Of a DNA stretch of 35,055 nucleotides, positions 1 to 7,721 are shown in pieces. The stretch is taken from contig DAHWFB010000121.1 of assembly GCA_027326105.1 (NCBI GenBank), positions 1-35,055 of the forward strand, in the 5' to 3' direction. The position numbers and the translations under genes were made by a program. The notes under the pieces were generated by a model. It did not search any database, was not told where the DNA came from, and worked only from the letters and a program-made list of their open reading frames with translations. The DNA is from Acetobacteraceae bacterium (GTDB taxonomy: Bacteria > Pseudomonadota > Alphaproteobacteria > Acetobacterales > Acetobacteraceae). Within the stretch, counting starts at the first letter, position 1, and each line of letters opens with the position of its first letter.

Positions 1-730
1 CGGACGCCGGCGGCGGCGCGATCGGGGCAACCGGGCCCGGCGGTGCCGACGCCTCGCGTGCCGCAAGCGCGGAAGGCGGCGGTGCTGGCGTGACCGCGAC
101 GGCAGGGGCCGGCGGCAGTGCGAGCCGAGGCTCGATCATCGCGGCGGGCGCGATCTGGCGGCCGAGTGTGGCGAAATCCGGTGCCGCCACGCGCCTCGGC
201 TGGGCGGGTGGTACGGAGGATATCGACGGTGCGGGCGGCGCGGACAGTGCTGCCGCGGTGATCGGCGCCATCGCCGCCGCCGGGCCGCGGCCGGCGGTCG
301 ATGGCTGGGGCGCGGCCATGGCGGGGCCCGGCTCGCGTCGAGGCGCGATCACGCCGGGCGGCGCGCCCAGCACCGTCACCGGCGCCGCCGTAGCCGGGAC
401 GGAAGGCGGAATGCGAGGCGCAACCGGCGCGTTGGCGGCGGGCACGGGCGGTGCGATGGCGGGTGCCGTGATCTGCGGCGGGGCGGTGGTGTCGGGGCGG
501 GTCGCCGGGGCGGGCTTCTCCACCGGCCGTTGCGGGGCCGGCAGGCTCGCGCGCACCGGCGCGGGTCCGGCGGGAACCAGGCCGGCCTGGCGGGCGAGTG
601 CGGCGAGCTTGCCCGCGCTCGCCGCGACCGCCGTGTCGAGCGCGGCAAGATCCTTGCGGATCGCTGCGATCCCGCCCGAGACGCCGTTGTCGAGCGCGAG
701 CGTGATGCCGATGGTATAGGCGTCGATCAT
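1..730 (-). CDS. Tape-measure-like tail protein, N-terminal part (runs off left edge)
   Basis: The ATG at 730 overlaps the stop of the upstream gene (ATGA), and the frame stays open to the window edge, giving 243 codons. The first ~50 residues (MIDAYTIGITLALDNGVSGG, then a helical stretch) resemble the start of tail tape-measure/tail-length proteins in alphaproteobacterial prophages. From about residue 55 it is strongly Pro/Ala-rich (runs such as APPVPAANAPVAPRIPPSVP), a probably disordered linker. Position after the tail chaperone and gp10-like gene fits a tape measure, which sets tail length and helps DNA ejection. The diagnostic helical and transmembrane middle part lies outside the window, so the assignment rests on N-terminus and order. 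A Pro-rich minor tail protein is the alternative. Confidence 0.6.
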   Translation of the reverse strand, partial: MIDAYTIGITLALDNGVSGGIAAIRKDLAALDTAVAASAGKLAALARQAGLVPAGPAPVRASLPAPQRPVEKPAPATRPDTTAPPQITAPAIAPPVPAANAPVAPRIPPSVPATAAPVTVLGAPPGVIAPRREPGPAMAAPQPSTAGRGPAAAMAPITAAALSAPPAPSISSVPPAQPRRVAAPDFATLGRQIAPAAMIEPRLALPPAPAVAVTPAPPPSALAAREASAPPGPVAPIAPPPAS

Positions 731-1104
731 CGCGCTTCACCGATCGTCCGCGCGAGGTCCTCGGCGAAGCCCGTGACCAGGTCCGCCGCCTCGCGCATCG
801 CGACGGGGGCGAGAAACGGGCGCGGCGGCACCGTCTTCGTCCCCTGCTCCTGATCGACCGCGACCATGCTGGTCGACCCCACCACCGCACCATCGGGCCC
901 GATCCGTGCCGAGATCGAATCCCGCAGCGCGCCGGTCTCCAGCCATGGCGTCGCGTGCTCCGAACCGGGCGGGTGCGAGAGTACCGAGCGGACACCCTGC
1001 ACGAGCCGCTCCGCCGCCACTTCCAGCGCCGGCGCCACCAGGCGCTCGGAGGCCAGCGCGTCGAGCGCGCGGGCGAACGCGGTGAGCCCTTCCACCGAGA
1101 TCAT
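727..1104 (-). CDS. HK97 gp10-like tail component
   Basis: A 125-aa protein that starts inside the stop of the frameshift extension (ATGA at 1104) and ends inside the start of the tape-measure-like gene (ATGA at 730). The helical N-terminus is followed by ETGALRDSISARIG and by VPPRPFLAP near residue 95. This combination of a tail-component 'TGxLRDSI' motif and 'PPRPFL' is characteristic of HK97 gp10-like/minor tail completion proteins. Such proteins act in tail assembly or the head-tail joint. Placement between tail chaperone and tape measure is unusual for a strict gp10 neck protein, so the exact role is inferred. Confidence 0.6.
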   Translation of the reverse strand: MISVEGLTAFARALDALASERLVAPALEVAAERLVQGVRSVLSHPPGSEHATPWLETGALRDSISARIGPDGAVVGSTSMVAVDQEQGTKTVPPRPFLAPVAMREAADLVTGFAEDLARTIGEAR

Positions 1105-1274
1105 GTCGCATCCTTCCAGCGCATCCGCTGCCAGTCGAACTCGCGCCCGTCGAGGGTGCCGAGTGCGACGATCCAGGCCAGGCGTTCCTCGTCGGCGAGC
1201 GAGAAGGCGACATCGAACGGCACCCCGTTCCGCACGAGGAACAGGCTATCCACGAGATCGGGGTGCCGGCTCAG
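1101..1274 (-). CDS. Tail assembly chaperone, -1 frameshift extension (T-like part)
   Basis: This frame has no separate strong start. It is entered from the upstream chaperone frame by a -1 shift at GGGAAAC (1274-1280), next codon CTG. It adds 57 residues (LSRHPDL, then VDSLFLVRNGVPFDVAFSLA and a Trp-rich tail ending in RWKDAT), giving a 173-aa G-T type fusion. A GTG at 1251-1253 could start a separate 50-aa protein (1101-1253), but it has no clear ribosome binding site. In lambda (G-GT) and P2 (E-E') the fused product helps load tail tube protein on the tape measure. The next gene overlaps its stop by ATGA, which supports this frame being translated. Annotation pipelines often miss it or call it a short hypothetical protein. 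Confidence 0.75.
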   Translation of the reverse strand: MSRHPDLVDSLFLVRNGVPFDVAFSLADEERLAWIVALGTLDGREFDWQRMRWKDAT

Positions 1275-1280
1275 TTTCCC
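1218..1280 (-). promoter_or_regulatory. -1 programmed frameshift site with slippery heptamer and hairpin
   Basis: On the minus strand the chaperone frame ends GCG GGA AAC TGA, so the heptamer G GGA AAC (X XXY YYZ) lies directly before the stop. Five bases after it begins a perfect 9-bp stem, CGGCACCCC (1260-1268) with GGGGTGCCG (1218-1226). The 3' side of its loop holds a second hairpin, GTTCC/GGAAC (1227-1242), directly abutting the first stem. Heptamer, 5-nt spacer and stable structure are the standard layout of a -1 recoding signal; lambda G-GT uses the closely related GGGAAAG. Heptamer and stems are seen directly; the function is inferred. Confidence 0.8.
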
Positions 1281-1621
1281 GCCCTGTCCCTCAGGTTTTC
1301 GTCCTCCGCTCCGGATGGAGCGAGCGCCGCCGCGACGGCCGCGATGCCTTCGTCGCCGAGCCGCGCGACGATGGCCTCGATCTGCGCCTCGTTGGTGGGA
1401 TAGGGAACCGGCACCCCTTCGATCGCGGTGACCGAGGCGGCGAGCATCGCCATCCCGAGATAGGGCGCGTTCTGCGCCAGCGCCGGGCCGGCCGCCTTGA
1501 ACAGGCGGAGCTTGTCGAGCGCGCCGAGCCGGCGCAGCGCGATTTCGCGTCCCGATCCGTCGCGCGCGGCGAGCGCTTCGTTCGCCGCGGCGATCAGCCG
1601 TGCCGAGGGGCTATCGCTCAC
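1271..1621 (-). CDS. Phage tail assembly chaperone (G-like)
   Basis: A 116-aa protein from a GTG start at 1621 with GAGG just upstream (GAGGCGCAG-GTG), 7 bases after the tail tube gene. It is small, helical and Ala/Leu-rich, with the segment LRRLGALDKLRLFKAAGP, as in short tail assembly chaperones that bind the tape-measure protein before tube polymerisation. No catalytic motif is visible. The identity rests mainly on position directly after the tube gene and on the frameshift signal at its 3' end, which is the hallmark of this gene class. Confidence 0.75.
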   Translation of the reverse strand: MSDSPSARLIAAANEALAARDGSGREIALRRLGALDKLRLFKAAGPALAQNAPYLGMAMLAASVTAIEGVPVPYPTNEAQIEAIVARLGDEGIAAVAAALAPSGAEDENLRDRAGN

Positions 1622-1628
1622 CTGCGCC

Positions 1629-2057
1629 TCACATCGCGCTGCGCGTGCTGGCGTAGAATTCGAGCTTCTGCGTCACCGCCGCGTCGCCCTTGTAGAGCCC
1701 GGCGGAGAGCAGCTTGAACACCACGCCCTGGTACTGGAACGTCGAGGTGGAACCATCGACCTCGTTGACATACTGATACATCGTCCCGGCGCTCACGCTG
1801 CCCGAGGCGAAGAACGCCTGCTCGATCTGGGCGATGAAGTCATCGACCGCCTGGCTGCCGCGGTCGATCTGGAAGCTTCCCTGCCAGCCCTTGGGAAGTT
1901 CCGCTCCCAGGAGGGTTCCGTCCATGCGGTCGATGCGCACCGAGGTGGTGAGCTGCTGGGCTTCGAAGGCGGTGACATGGGCGAAATCGACCCGGCCGAA
2001 GGGGCCGATCACGACCACCTGGCAGTCCTTGCCGACCGAGAAATTGTTGTAGGGCAT
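1629..2057 (-). CDS. Tail tube protein
   Basis: A 142-aa protein with a strong Shine-Dalgarno (AAGGAG, about 7 bases before the ATG), 12 bases after the sheath gene. The sequence begins MPYNNFSVGKDCQVVVIGPF and is predicted mostly beta, with a 'QVDRG..DDFIAQIEQAFF'-like centre, as in tail tube subunits of contractile phages that act with GpFI/GpFII-type sheath-tube pairs. It polymerises into the inner tube on the tape measure. The assignment is supported by size and by lying directly after the sheath. A high-expression SD fits a major structural protein. Confidence 0.75.
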   Translation of the reverse strand: MPYNNFSVGKDCQVVVIGPFGRVDFAHVTAFEAQQLTTSVRIDRMDGTLLGAELPKGWQGSFQIDRGSQAVDDFIAQIEQAFFASGSVSAGTMYQYVNEVDGSTSTFQYQGVVFKLLSAGLYKGDAAVTQKLEFYASTRSAM

Positions 2058-2069
2058 CGGATACTCTCC

Positions 2070-3626
2070 TTATGCGCCGACCTGGCCGGCGGGCATCGTC
2101 TGGCGGCTGATCTGCACCGTCTGCCCGCCCTGGACGTTGACGATGAACTTCTCGTTGATCGCCTGGTACTGCACCTGCACATCCGCCTGCGCATAGCCGA
2201 GCGAGGTGCGCGAGAACGGGTTGTTGGAGGGGTCACAGACTACCGCGAACGGCGGCGTGCCGTCGGTCGAGCCGAGCAGTCCCTGCTGTAGCATGTTGCC
2301 GAGGAAGGACAGCAGCGTGGCGCGGATGCGCTGGAACAGGCTGGCGTTGATCACCTGGCCGACATAGAGCCCCATGCCCGCCTGCAAGGTGGCGGCGATA
2401 TAGTTGGTGAGGCGGGTATAGTTGTCCCCGTTGGTCGCGGCGTTGGAGGAGGAGTTGTGACCGAGCCGCACGCCCCAGTAGGCGCCACCCGGCTGGGGGT
2501 TGGCGATCACGTCGATCCCGGCCTGGAACAGTGTCTGCAGGTCCGCTTCCGCATAGGTGGTGGCCTGGCCGGAGTTGGGCGCGCCGGACTTCTGCGAGCC
2601 CACCACGCCGTAGAGCTGCTTGTTCAGGCTCGACTGCTCGGGCGAAAGATTGGCGAGCCGGCCGGCAACGAAGCCCTGCGGCGAGATCAACCGCATGAGC
2701 TGGTTGACCTGGTCGTACCAGTAGATCCAGTCCCCGAACATCAACTTCGCGGCATAGGAGTCGAGCCCGGCGTTCTGCTTGGTGGTGATCGCGTTCTGGA
2801 TGGCATCGCCCGAGGGGCCGGTGAGGATCATGTAGAGACCCTCGGACAGCCCGAACTCGGCCTGGTTGGTCCACTGCGTCCAGTCATCGGCGTCGGCGAG
2901 GACGCCGATGGAGCAGCCCTGCCCGCGCAGCGCATACATGCCCATGCGCGGCAGCGTATCGACACCGACCAGCGTCGCGGCCGCGATGGTGGCGACACCG
3001 TCGCTGCCGCCCGAGAGCGTGTAGCCGGCAGCCGTCGGCGCGGTGGTTCCGGCCCCCGCGGTCGCAGCGATGATCTGCGAAGGCCCGCGCAGCGGACCGT
3101 TGCCGGCATTGATGGCGGCGGCGAGTGCCAGCCAGAAGGCGTTGCCGGTGCCCACGATGTTGTCGAACACTTCCGGGTTCAACCCGGGCAGCGCGACCAC
3201 CGCCCGCCAGCTGTTGGCCTGGCTGCCGGTCGCGATTGTCACCGTGATCTGGTTGCCGAGCGTGCCGGTGTAGAGCGCGGTGAAGCTGATGCAGCCGGTG
3301 GGTCCGGAGCCGGTCGCGGCGACATCGGTGCCGTCGCTTACCCGCACACAGATGAAGTTCTGCGCCCCCTGCTGCACCGCCGCCGAAAGTGCGGTGCCGA
3401 GATCGTACTTGCGGTTCTGCACGGCGCCGAATGCCTGGGCGTAGTCCGCCATGGTGCCGATGATCACCGGCTGGTCGACCGGGCCCCACTGCGCGGTGCC
3501 CACCATGCCGATGACGTTGGTCGGCACGCCGTTGAGCACGAGGTTCTGGGGCGGGACGATCTGCACATAGAGGTCCGGCACCACCAGCGCGGTGGTGTTG
3601 ATCGTGCCTTGCTGGACGATCGGCAT
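2070..3626 (-). CDS. Phage tail sheath protein
   Basis: A 518-aa protein beginning MPIVQQGTINTTALVVPDLY, with the early motif GMVGTAQWGPVDQPVIIGTM (about residues 40-59). This 'G..G.A.wGP.n.pv.i.s' pattern is typical of tail sheath N-termini. Residues ~85-210 form a Gly/Thr/Ala-rich insertion; the C-terminal half (RIRATLLSFLGNMLQQGLLG, then FIVNVQGGQTVQISRQTMPA) matches the sheath C-terminal domain. Sheath subunits surround the tube and contract on infection, so this gene defines a myovirus-like tail. It starts 3 bases after the preceding 52-aa gene. No frameshift or truncation is seen. Confidence 0.9.
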   Translation of the reverse strand: MPIVQQGTINTTALVVPDLYVQIVPPQNLVLNGVPTNVIGMVGTAQWGPVDQPVIIGTMADYAQAFGAVQNRKYDLGTALSAAVQQGAQNFICVRVSDGTDVAATGSGPTGCISFTALYTGTLGNQITVTIATGSQANSWRAVVALPGLNPEVFDNIVGTGNAFWLALAAAINAGNGPLRGPSQIIAATAGAGTTAPTAAGYTLSGGSDGVATIAAATLVGVDTLPRMGMYALRGQGCSIGVLADADDWTQWTNQAEFGLSEGLYMILTGPSGDAIQNAITTKQNAGLDSYAAKLMFGDWIYWYDQVNQLMRLISPQGFVAGRLANLSPEQSSLNKQLYGVVGSQKSGAPNSGQATTYAEADLQTLFQAGIDVIANPQPGGAYWGVRLGHNSSSNAATNGDNYTRLTNYIAATLQAGMGLYVGQVINASLFQRIRATLLSFLGNMLQQGLLGSTDGTPPFAVVCDPSNNPFSRTSLGYAQADVQVQYQAINEKFIVNVQGGQTVQISRQTMPAGQVGA

Positions 3627-3629
3627 GGC

Positions 3630-3788
3630 TCAGCCTCCCTGCTTTGTCGCGGGAGCGGCGGCGAGCACGCGCACCACCGCGCGGGCATTCTCGCTCGCCA
3701 GAATCTCCGCGCACTTCTGCGGATCGGTGATCACCTCTCCGCGCGTGAAGCCCGCGAACGGCCTCACCACCACCAGGCTGGTCTCCAT
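3630..3788 (-). CDS. Small conserved-type phage protein (52 aa)
   Basis: The ATG at 3788 follows a near-perfect Shine-Dalgarno (AAGGAGAATCCG-ATG), so translation is well supported despite the small size. The protein begins METSLVVVRPFAGFTRGEVI and continues with TDPQKCAEILASEN and a C-terminus rich in Ala/Val ending ATKQGG. The 'VVVRPFAGFTRGEVITDP' part resembles small single-domain phage proteins that precede sheath genes, but I know no function. It sits 11 bases after the connector gene and 3 bases before the sheath, so it is part of the tail operon. Confidence 0.7.
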   Translation of the reverse strand: METSLVVVRPFAGFTRGEVITDPQKCAEILASENARAVVRVLAAAPATKQGG

Positions 3789-3799
3789 CGGATTCTCCT

Positions 3800-4645
3800 T
3801 CAAGGGAGCAGGCCGCCGATTACGCCGGCGCCGTTGCTGATCGTGCCGACCCCGAACAGCATCGGGGCCTCGGTTTCCGAGAGGGTCGTCGGATACTCCA
3901 CGCTGTAGAGCAGGTCGCGGCGATACAACGTCGCCTCTTCGTAGCTGTCGGTGACGGCGGCGGATACGTAGAGCAGTCGCCCGCTCGATCCGTCGGCGAG
4001 GGTGAGGAAGTTCTGGGCCGCCAGCGCGGCGTCCACCAGGCTCACCACAGTGTCGCGGCTCGCCGGGTCGGGACACCAGAAGCTGATGCGAAACCCTTGC
4101 ACCTGCCGACGGACTTCGCGCAGCGCGGCGGCTCCCGCGCCGGCACGGGCAGCGAAATAGCCACTTCCCGGGACCGTCACCGTGGCCCCACTCGCGCTCG
4201 CACCGGTCCCCGCCGCCTGTGCGGCGGCGGCGAGCGCGGCCGCGATCGATGCCGGCGTATCGCCGCTCTGGCAGATATGCGGAAACGTCTGCAATCCGAT
4301 GATCAATCCGGCGAACTGCCCGGGACCGGCGGTGCCCGTGAAGGTCGCGCTCCGTCCACTGACGGTCACGGCCAATGTCGGCGCGATCGTGCTAACCACC
4401 TCGAAGCGGTCGGGAAAGCGGGTCGTCACGCGATGGATCTGCGGCTCGGGGTAGACGCTGATGTTGATCACGCCCTGGGCCAGATCCGCATCCAGCGCCG
4501 CAGCGTTCGGCCAGCCGCGATAGACGCGCACCGTCGCCGCCGCCCCGCCCCGGAGGATCGCCGATGGCGCAGCGATGCCCGCGGGATAGGCCGCAGCGAC
4601 GATGGCGCCGACCAGCGCGGTCTCGACATCGGAGAGATCGGCCAT
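3800..4645 (-). CDS. Head-tail joining / tail terminator-like protein
   Basis: The 281-aa frame is chosen from the ATG at 4645, which overlaps the upstream stop by one base (TGATG); the frame is open further upstream but that stretch is antisense-like shadow. It begins MADLSDVETALVGAIVAAAY, a pattern seen in phage tail terminator/neck proteins. A Gly/Thr-rich central region (~residues 85-170) may be an inserted beta domain. The C-terminal part (VQGFRISFWCPDPASRDTVV, then DLLYSVEYPTTLSETEAPML) is like neck proteins that measure current-direction oligomers at the tail top. Its place directly before the sheath cassette fits a terminator or joining role; this is inference from position and general resemblance. 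Confidence 0.55.
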   Translation of the reverse strand: MADLSDVETALVGAIVAAAYPAGIAAPSAILRGGAAATVRVYRGWPNAAALDADLAQGVINISVYPEPQIHRVTTRFPDRFEVVSTIAPTLAVTVSGRSATFTGTAGPGQFAGLIIGLQTFPHICQSGDTPASIAAALAAAAQAAGTGASASGATVTVPGSGYFAARAGAGAAALREVRRQVQGFRISFWCPDPASRDTVVSLVDAALAAQNFLTLADGSSGRLLYVSAAVTDSYEEATLYRRDLLYSVEYPTTLSETEAPMLFGVGTISNGAGVIGGLLP

Positions 4646-5298
4646 CAGCTTACCGCCTGCTTGAGGGAGAGGCGCCAGCCCAGTGCGGAAAGCTCGCTCT
4701 GGGCGATGGTGTAGGTGCGGCCGAGATCGTCGGTGAGCACATCCGCCGGATGCAGCACGAGCGCGCCGACCGATGGTGGCAGCAGGAGCGTGGATCCACC
4801 CAGCCGCGGGTCCGCCGGCAGCGGCGGCTTTTCCCCGCCTGCCATTGCCCCGCCCCCTTCCAGCAGGCTCGCCGGCCAGCCCACCAGCAGCGCAGCCGAG
4901 GTTGCCGCCAGCACGCCGCCGTATCCGTTGGCGCCGGCCAAGCCGGGTGCCGCCGGCCGGGCGATGGCAATGGTCCGGTTGCACAGCACGCAGAGCGGCG
5001 GCAGGATCGGGTCCTGCAGCGCGATGAAATGCGTTCCCGTCGGCCCGATCAGATAGTCGCCGGTCTGGGTGGTCGTGGTGTCGAACACGCCGTAGCGTGT
5101 CGCCGCGCCATAGCCCGGCGCGCGCACGAACTTCGGGTCGAGCACGTTGAACGCCGCTGGCAGCGAGCCGTAGAGCGTGGCGGGCGTGATCGGTCCGTTC
5201 GTGCCGGCCGGCCGATACGCCTGGCAGACCGCGCCGATGCTGCGCGCCGCGGTCGCCAGACCGTGTCCGATCAGCCCGGCGAGCTGCGTCTGGTCCAT
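4645..5298 (-). CDS. Phage head-tail connector-region protein (217 aa)
   Basis: The start at ATG 5298 overlaps the upstream stop (TGATG), and the stop overlaps the next start in the same way, so the three connector genes are translationally coupled. Sequence begins MDQTQLAGLIGHGLATAARS; middle segment YLIGPTGTHFIALQDPILPP; late segment LHPADVLTDDLGRTYTIAQS. The last resembles small beta domains of phage neck or tail-completion proteins. No enzymatic motif seen. Four Cys in the central region (two in CVLCNR) are notable but too few for a clear metal site. Function unknown; position implies assembly of the head-tail interface. Confidence 0.6.
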   Translation of the reverse strand: MDQTQLAGLIGHGLATAARSIGAVCQAYRPAGTNGPITPATLYGSLPAAFNVLDPKFVRAPGYGAATRYGVFDTTTTQTGDYLIGPTGTHFIALQDPILPPLCVLCNRTIAIARPAAPGLAGANGYGGVLAATSAALLVGWPASLLEGGGAMAGGEKPPLPADPRLGGSTLLLPPSVGALVLHPADVLTDDLGRTYTIAQSELSALGWRLSLKQAVS

Positions 5299-5702
5299 CA
5301 CACCACCAGCCGTACGCCGCCCGTGCCCAGTCCCGGACCGGGCGGCAGTCCGAGGAACGCGCACAGGCGCCGACGCCACGCATCGAGCAGTGCGGCACGG
5401 TCACGCACTTCGTTGGCGTTGTGCGTCCACACCGCGGCGACATCGGTATCCAGATTCTGCCCCGCCTGCGGGACCGCGGATTCGAGGGCGTAGAGCGCGG
5501 TCAGATAGTTCACCACCACCGCCCCTTCCGCCGGCGACAGATTGTTCAGGCGAAACTCCATCAGCCCGTAGGCCTGGAAGAAGCGCCAGCCCTGAAACCC
5601 CGAGGCGCCGGCGCCATAGGCCGGATAGCCACAGAAGCGCCGGACATCAGTCTTCTGTGCGTCGGTGAAGACGAAGGGCGCCGTGGTGGTGGTGCCCGAC
5701 AT
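5298..5702 (-). CDS. Phage head-tail connector-region protein (134 aa)
   Basis: ATG at 5702 lies one base after the previous stop; an upstream in-frame ATG (5756) would overlap the previous gene by 53 bases and is less likely. The protein starts MSGTTTTAPFVFTDAQKTDV and is mainly helical, with RRFCGYPAYGAGASGFQGWR, EFRLNNLSPAEGAVVVNYLT and a C-terminal RAALLDAWRRRLCAFLGLPP. The layout (short helical protein after the capsid accessory genes) is that of head completion/adaptor proteins. I do not recognise a named family with certainty. Confidence 0.6.
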   Translation of the reverse strand: MSGTTTTAPFVFTDAQKTDVRRFCGYPAYGAGASGFQGWRFFQAYGLMEFRLNNLSPAEGAVVVNYLTALYALESAVPQAGQNLDTDVAAVWTHNANEVRDRAALLDAWRRRLCAFLGLPPGPGLGTGGVRLVV

Positions 5703-5703
5703 C

Positions 5704-6012
5704 TCAGTACACCGAGCCGTCGCCGCGCGAGAAGTAGACGGTGCCGGTACCGACATGCAGCAGTGCGGAGACGGCGGTGACGAGATGGTTCACCGCGACC
5801 AGCATGCGCCCGTTCGGCGGCACCGGCAGGTCGGTGAGTGTCGCCGCTACGCCGGCGCTGGAGCCGAAGCGCACGAAGGCGACGGAGGAGGTGGCATTGT
5901 AGATCAGCACACTCTCGCCGCCCGCCGGAAGCGCGGTCTCCGCCGCCGCGGTGGTGGCGGAGATGCTCGCCGTGTAGGAAGGCCGGAAGGGTTGGGAAGC
6001 GCCATTGGCCAT
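5704..6012 (-). CDS. Small head protein, putative capsid decoration (102 aa)
   Basis: The ATG at 6012 is one base after the previous gene's stop (TGACATG). The frame is open further upstream to 6069, but that extension would overlap the neighbour and start without context. The protein begins MANGASQPFRPSYTASISAT and is Ala/Thr/Ser/Val-rich with predicted beta strands (VLIYNATSSVAFVRFGSSAG, NGRMLVAVNHLVTAVSALLH) ending YFSRGDGSVY. A compact beta sandwich located two genes after the capsid suggests a decoration or stabilisation protein. This is inference. Confidence 0.6.
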   Translation of the reverse strand: MANGASQPFRPSYTASISATTAAAETALPAGGESVLIYNATSSVAFVRFGSSAGVAATLTDLPVPPNGRMLVAVNHLVTAVSALLHVGTGTVYFSRGDGSVY

Positions 6013-6013
6013 G

Positions 6014-6268
6014 TCACACCGCCTGTATCGGCGCGCCGCCCGCAAGCAGCGACGCCTTGTTGGAAGCATCCAGGATATAGACGGAGCCGGCGCGGAAGTG
6101 ATTCAGAACGCCACCGGCGATATGGCTGAAGGAGGCGAGCGCGAGATAGACCGAGCCCGCCGGCGCCTGCTCTTTCAGAGCCAGTGCCGAGAGCGGCTCC
6201 ATCACACGGTTGGCGACGACGCGCGGGAGATCATTGCTCTCCGTGCTCGTGGGATAGATGACGGGCAT
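6014..6268 (-). CDS. Small head protein (84 aa)
   Basis: Follows the capsid gene by 15 bases with a good Shine-Dalgarno (GGAGAGGACCG-ATG). Starts MPVIYPTSTESNDLPRVVAN; ends LLAGGAPIQAV. Its second half (AGSVYLALASFSHIAGGVLN, FRAGSVYILDASNKASLLAG) is predicted beta and shows an internal 'AGSVY' repeat (about residues 37 and 61) suggestive of a duplicated strand unit. Position right after the major capsid gene fits a head accessory or cement protein. No known family recognised. Confidence 0.6.
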   Translation of the reverse strand: MPVIYPTSTESNDLPRVVANRVMEPLSALALKEQAPAGSVYLALASFSHIAGGVLNHFRAGSVYILDASNKASLLAGGAPIQAV

Positions 6269-6283
6269 CGGTCCTCTCCACTC

Positions 6284-7606
6284 TCAGCCGACGTGCTCGA
6301 CCAGGACCGCGCGCTTGAACGCGGCGCTGGTCGAGGTCGAGATCGTGGTCGGGGTGGTGGTGGTGTCGGACGGCGCGGTGAAGCCGCCGATCCAGTACCA
6401 GCTCTGGGCGATGATCTGCTGTAGCCGGTCGATCGGCTCGCGGGTCACCATCGCGACACCGTCGATCACATCGACGATCGAATCCTTCGGCGCCACATCG
6501 GCCTCCGCCATGCCCGCGAAGTCACCCTCGATCAGGGCGCCCTTGCCGCAGATGATCGGCCGGCGCACATTGACGCCAGACAGCGAAGGATGGGGCTGCA
6601 CGAACGCCTCGGTGGTGGGAATGAAGCGCAGGCCGAGGAATTCGTTGACCATGGCAGTGCGGAACACCTGGTTCGCGCTGGTCGCACCCTGGAACAGCTG
6701 GCGGAAGTCGGGGTCGGCGAAGAGCTGGCGGGCGGAGACCGGATCGAGATAGCAATTGTAGACGCCCTCGATCTCCGGCACCGCGTTGAGCCGCAGCGTC
6801 GCCACCGCGTCGAGCAGGTTGCTCATGGTCAGCGTATCGGTCGCCTGCAGGGCGGAGGTGTTTGTCCGCCCGCCCGGCCGCACGATCACCGAGCCGTTGA
6901 CCGCCTGCACCGAGTTGCCGGCCGTGCCATCGGCCACGGCCACGCTCGCGCCGAAGGTCAGCGTGCCCGAGATGCCGCCCGGTGCGACGGACGCATTGGC
7001 GGCATCCGCCACCGCGCCGATCAGCGTATATTCGTTGCTGCCCACGGCGACGGTGAGCGGGTTGGCGGGGGAGACGGCGGTCTGCACGCCATTGACGAAG
7101 GCGAACAGGAAGCCGCGGATGTCATCGACGTGGATCGCGGGTCCCGCCGCGGCAAGCGTGGTGAGGACCCGCGTGTTGCCGCCGAAATAGGGCGCGAACA
7201 GCGCGTTGCGGGCGAGCTCGTCGAGCGAGCGAGCGGCTTGCTCGCCGTTCGCGTAGGCGTTCTGCAGGAAGAGGTTCGCGATGCCGACGCGGCTGGTGAC
7301 GATGTTCAGGTCCTGCGTCGCGGCGTAGAAGTTGAGCGTGATGGTGTACTGCTCCACGCCCCAGCCCTGCGAGGCGAGCCCGTTGTCGAGGTTGGTGTTG
7401 GTCGCGGCCGCGAGCGGGGTGGTCACCGAAGGCATCAGTCCGGCCCGGGTCTTGGTCAGCGTCTCGCCGATGCCGACCGAGAATTCCTCACGATCGGCGA
7501 CCATGCGGTAGCCGAGCCGCGAGCGCAGCGCCTGTTCGAACTCGCGCTCCAGGAAACCCTGCTGGATGATCGGCTGCAGGGCGGCGGGGAAATTCTGGAT
7601 TCCCAT
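6284..7606 (-). CDS. Major capsid protein
   Basis: A 440-aa protein with SD GAGGACAG before ATG 7606. It begins MGIQNFPAALQPIIQQGFLE; further landmarks are ADREEFSVGIGETLTKTRAG, LDNGLASQGWGVEQYTITLN and, late, FLGLRFIPTTEAFVQPHPSL. The N-terminal helix, E-loop-like charged region and length agree with HK97-fold coats of tailed phages. The position after portal and scaffold-like genes and before small head genes is canonical. A Gly/Val/Thr-rich section at ~190-250 is a probable insertion domain. No protease domain is fused. Confidence 0.8.
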   Translation of the reverse strand: MGIQNFPAALQPIIQQGFLEREFEQALRSRLGYRMVADREEFSVGIGETLTKTRAGLMPSVTTPLAAATNTNLDNGLASQGWGVEQYTITLNFYAATQDLNIVTSRVGIANLFLQNAYANGEQAARSLDELARNALFAPYFGGNTRVLTTLAAAGPAIHVDDIRGFLFAFVNGVQTAVSPANPLTVAVGSNEYTLIGAVADAANASVAPGGISGTLTFGASVAVADGTAGNSVQAVNGSVIVRPGGRTNTSALQATDTLTMSNLLDAVATLRLNAVPEIEGVYNCYLDPVSARQLFADPDFRQLFQGATSANQVFRTAMVNEFLGLRFIPTTEAFVQPHPSLSGVNVRRPIICGKGALIEGDFAGMAEADVAPKDSIVDVIDGVAMVTREPIDRLQQIIAQSWYWIGGFTAPSDTTTTPTTISTSTSAAFKRAVLVEHVG

Positions 7607-7721
7607 ATCTGTCCTCGCATCTGTGGAAGAACGGGGAGGGATGCCGCCCTCCGCGGTTCAGGGAGGCACACGCCTCCCGCCAGCCCCCGCCGCAAGCGGA
7701 GGCGATCGGTCTGCGGCCGGC
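7607..7721 (-). promoter_or_regulatory. Scaffold-capsid intergenic region with two hairpins
   Basis: The longest gap inside the structural operon (115 bases). It contains a perfect 7-bp hairpin, GGGAGGC/GCCTCCC with a 4-nt loop (7661-7678), and a second stem GGAGGG/CCCTCC (7635-7652). Neither is followed by a T-tract, so termination is unlikely. They may mark an RNA processing or stabilisation site that raises capsid output; that is inference. Confidence 0.35.

Noticed and set aside
2457-3908. 483-aa + frame over the sheath gene
   Set aside because: Shadow; no motif, and sheath is well supported.
5704-6069. Longer starts of small head and connector genes (6069, 5756, 5379, 5443)
   Set aside because: They overlap upstream genes deeply; internal ATGs abut or overlap stops by one base, giving coupled starts.
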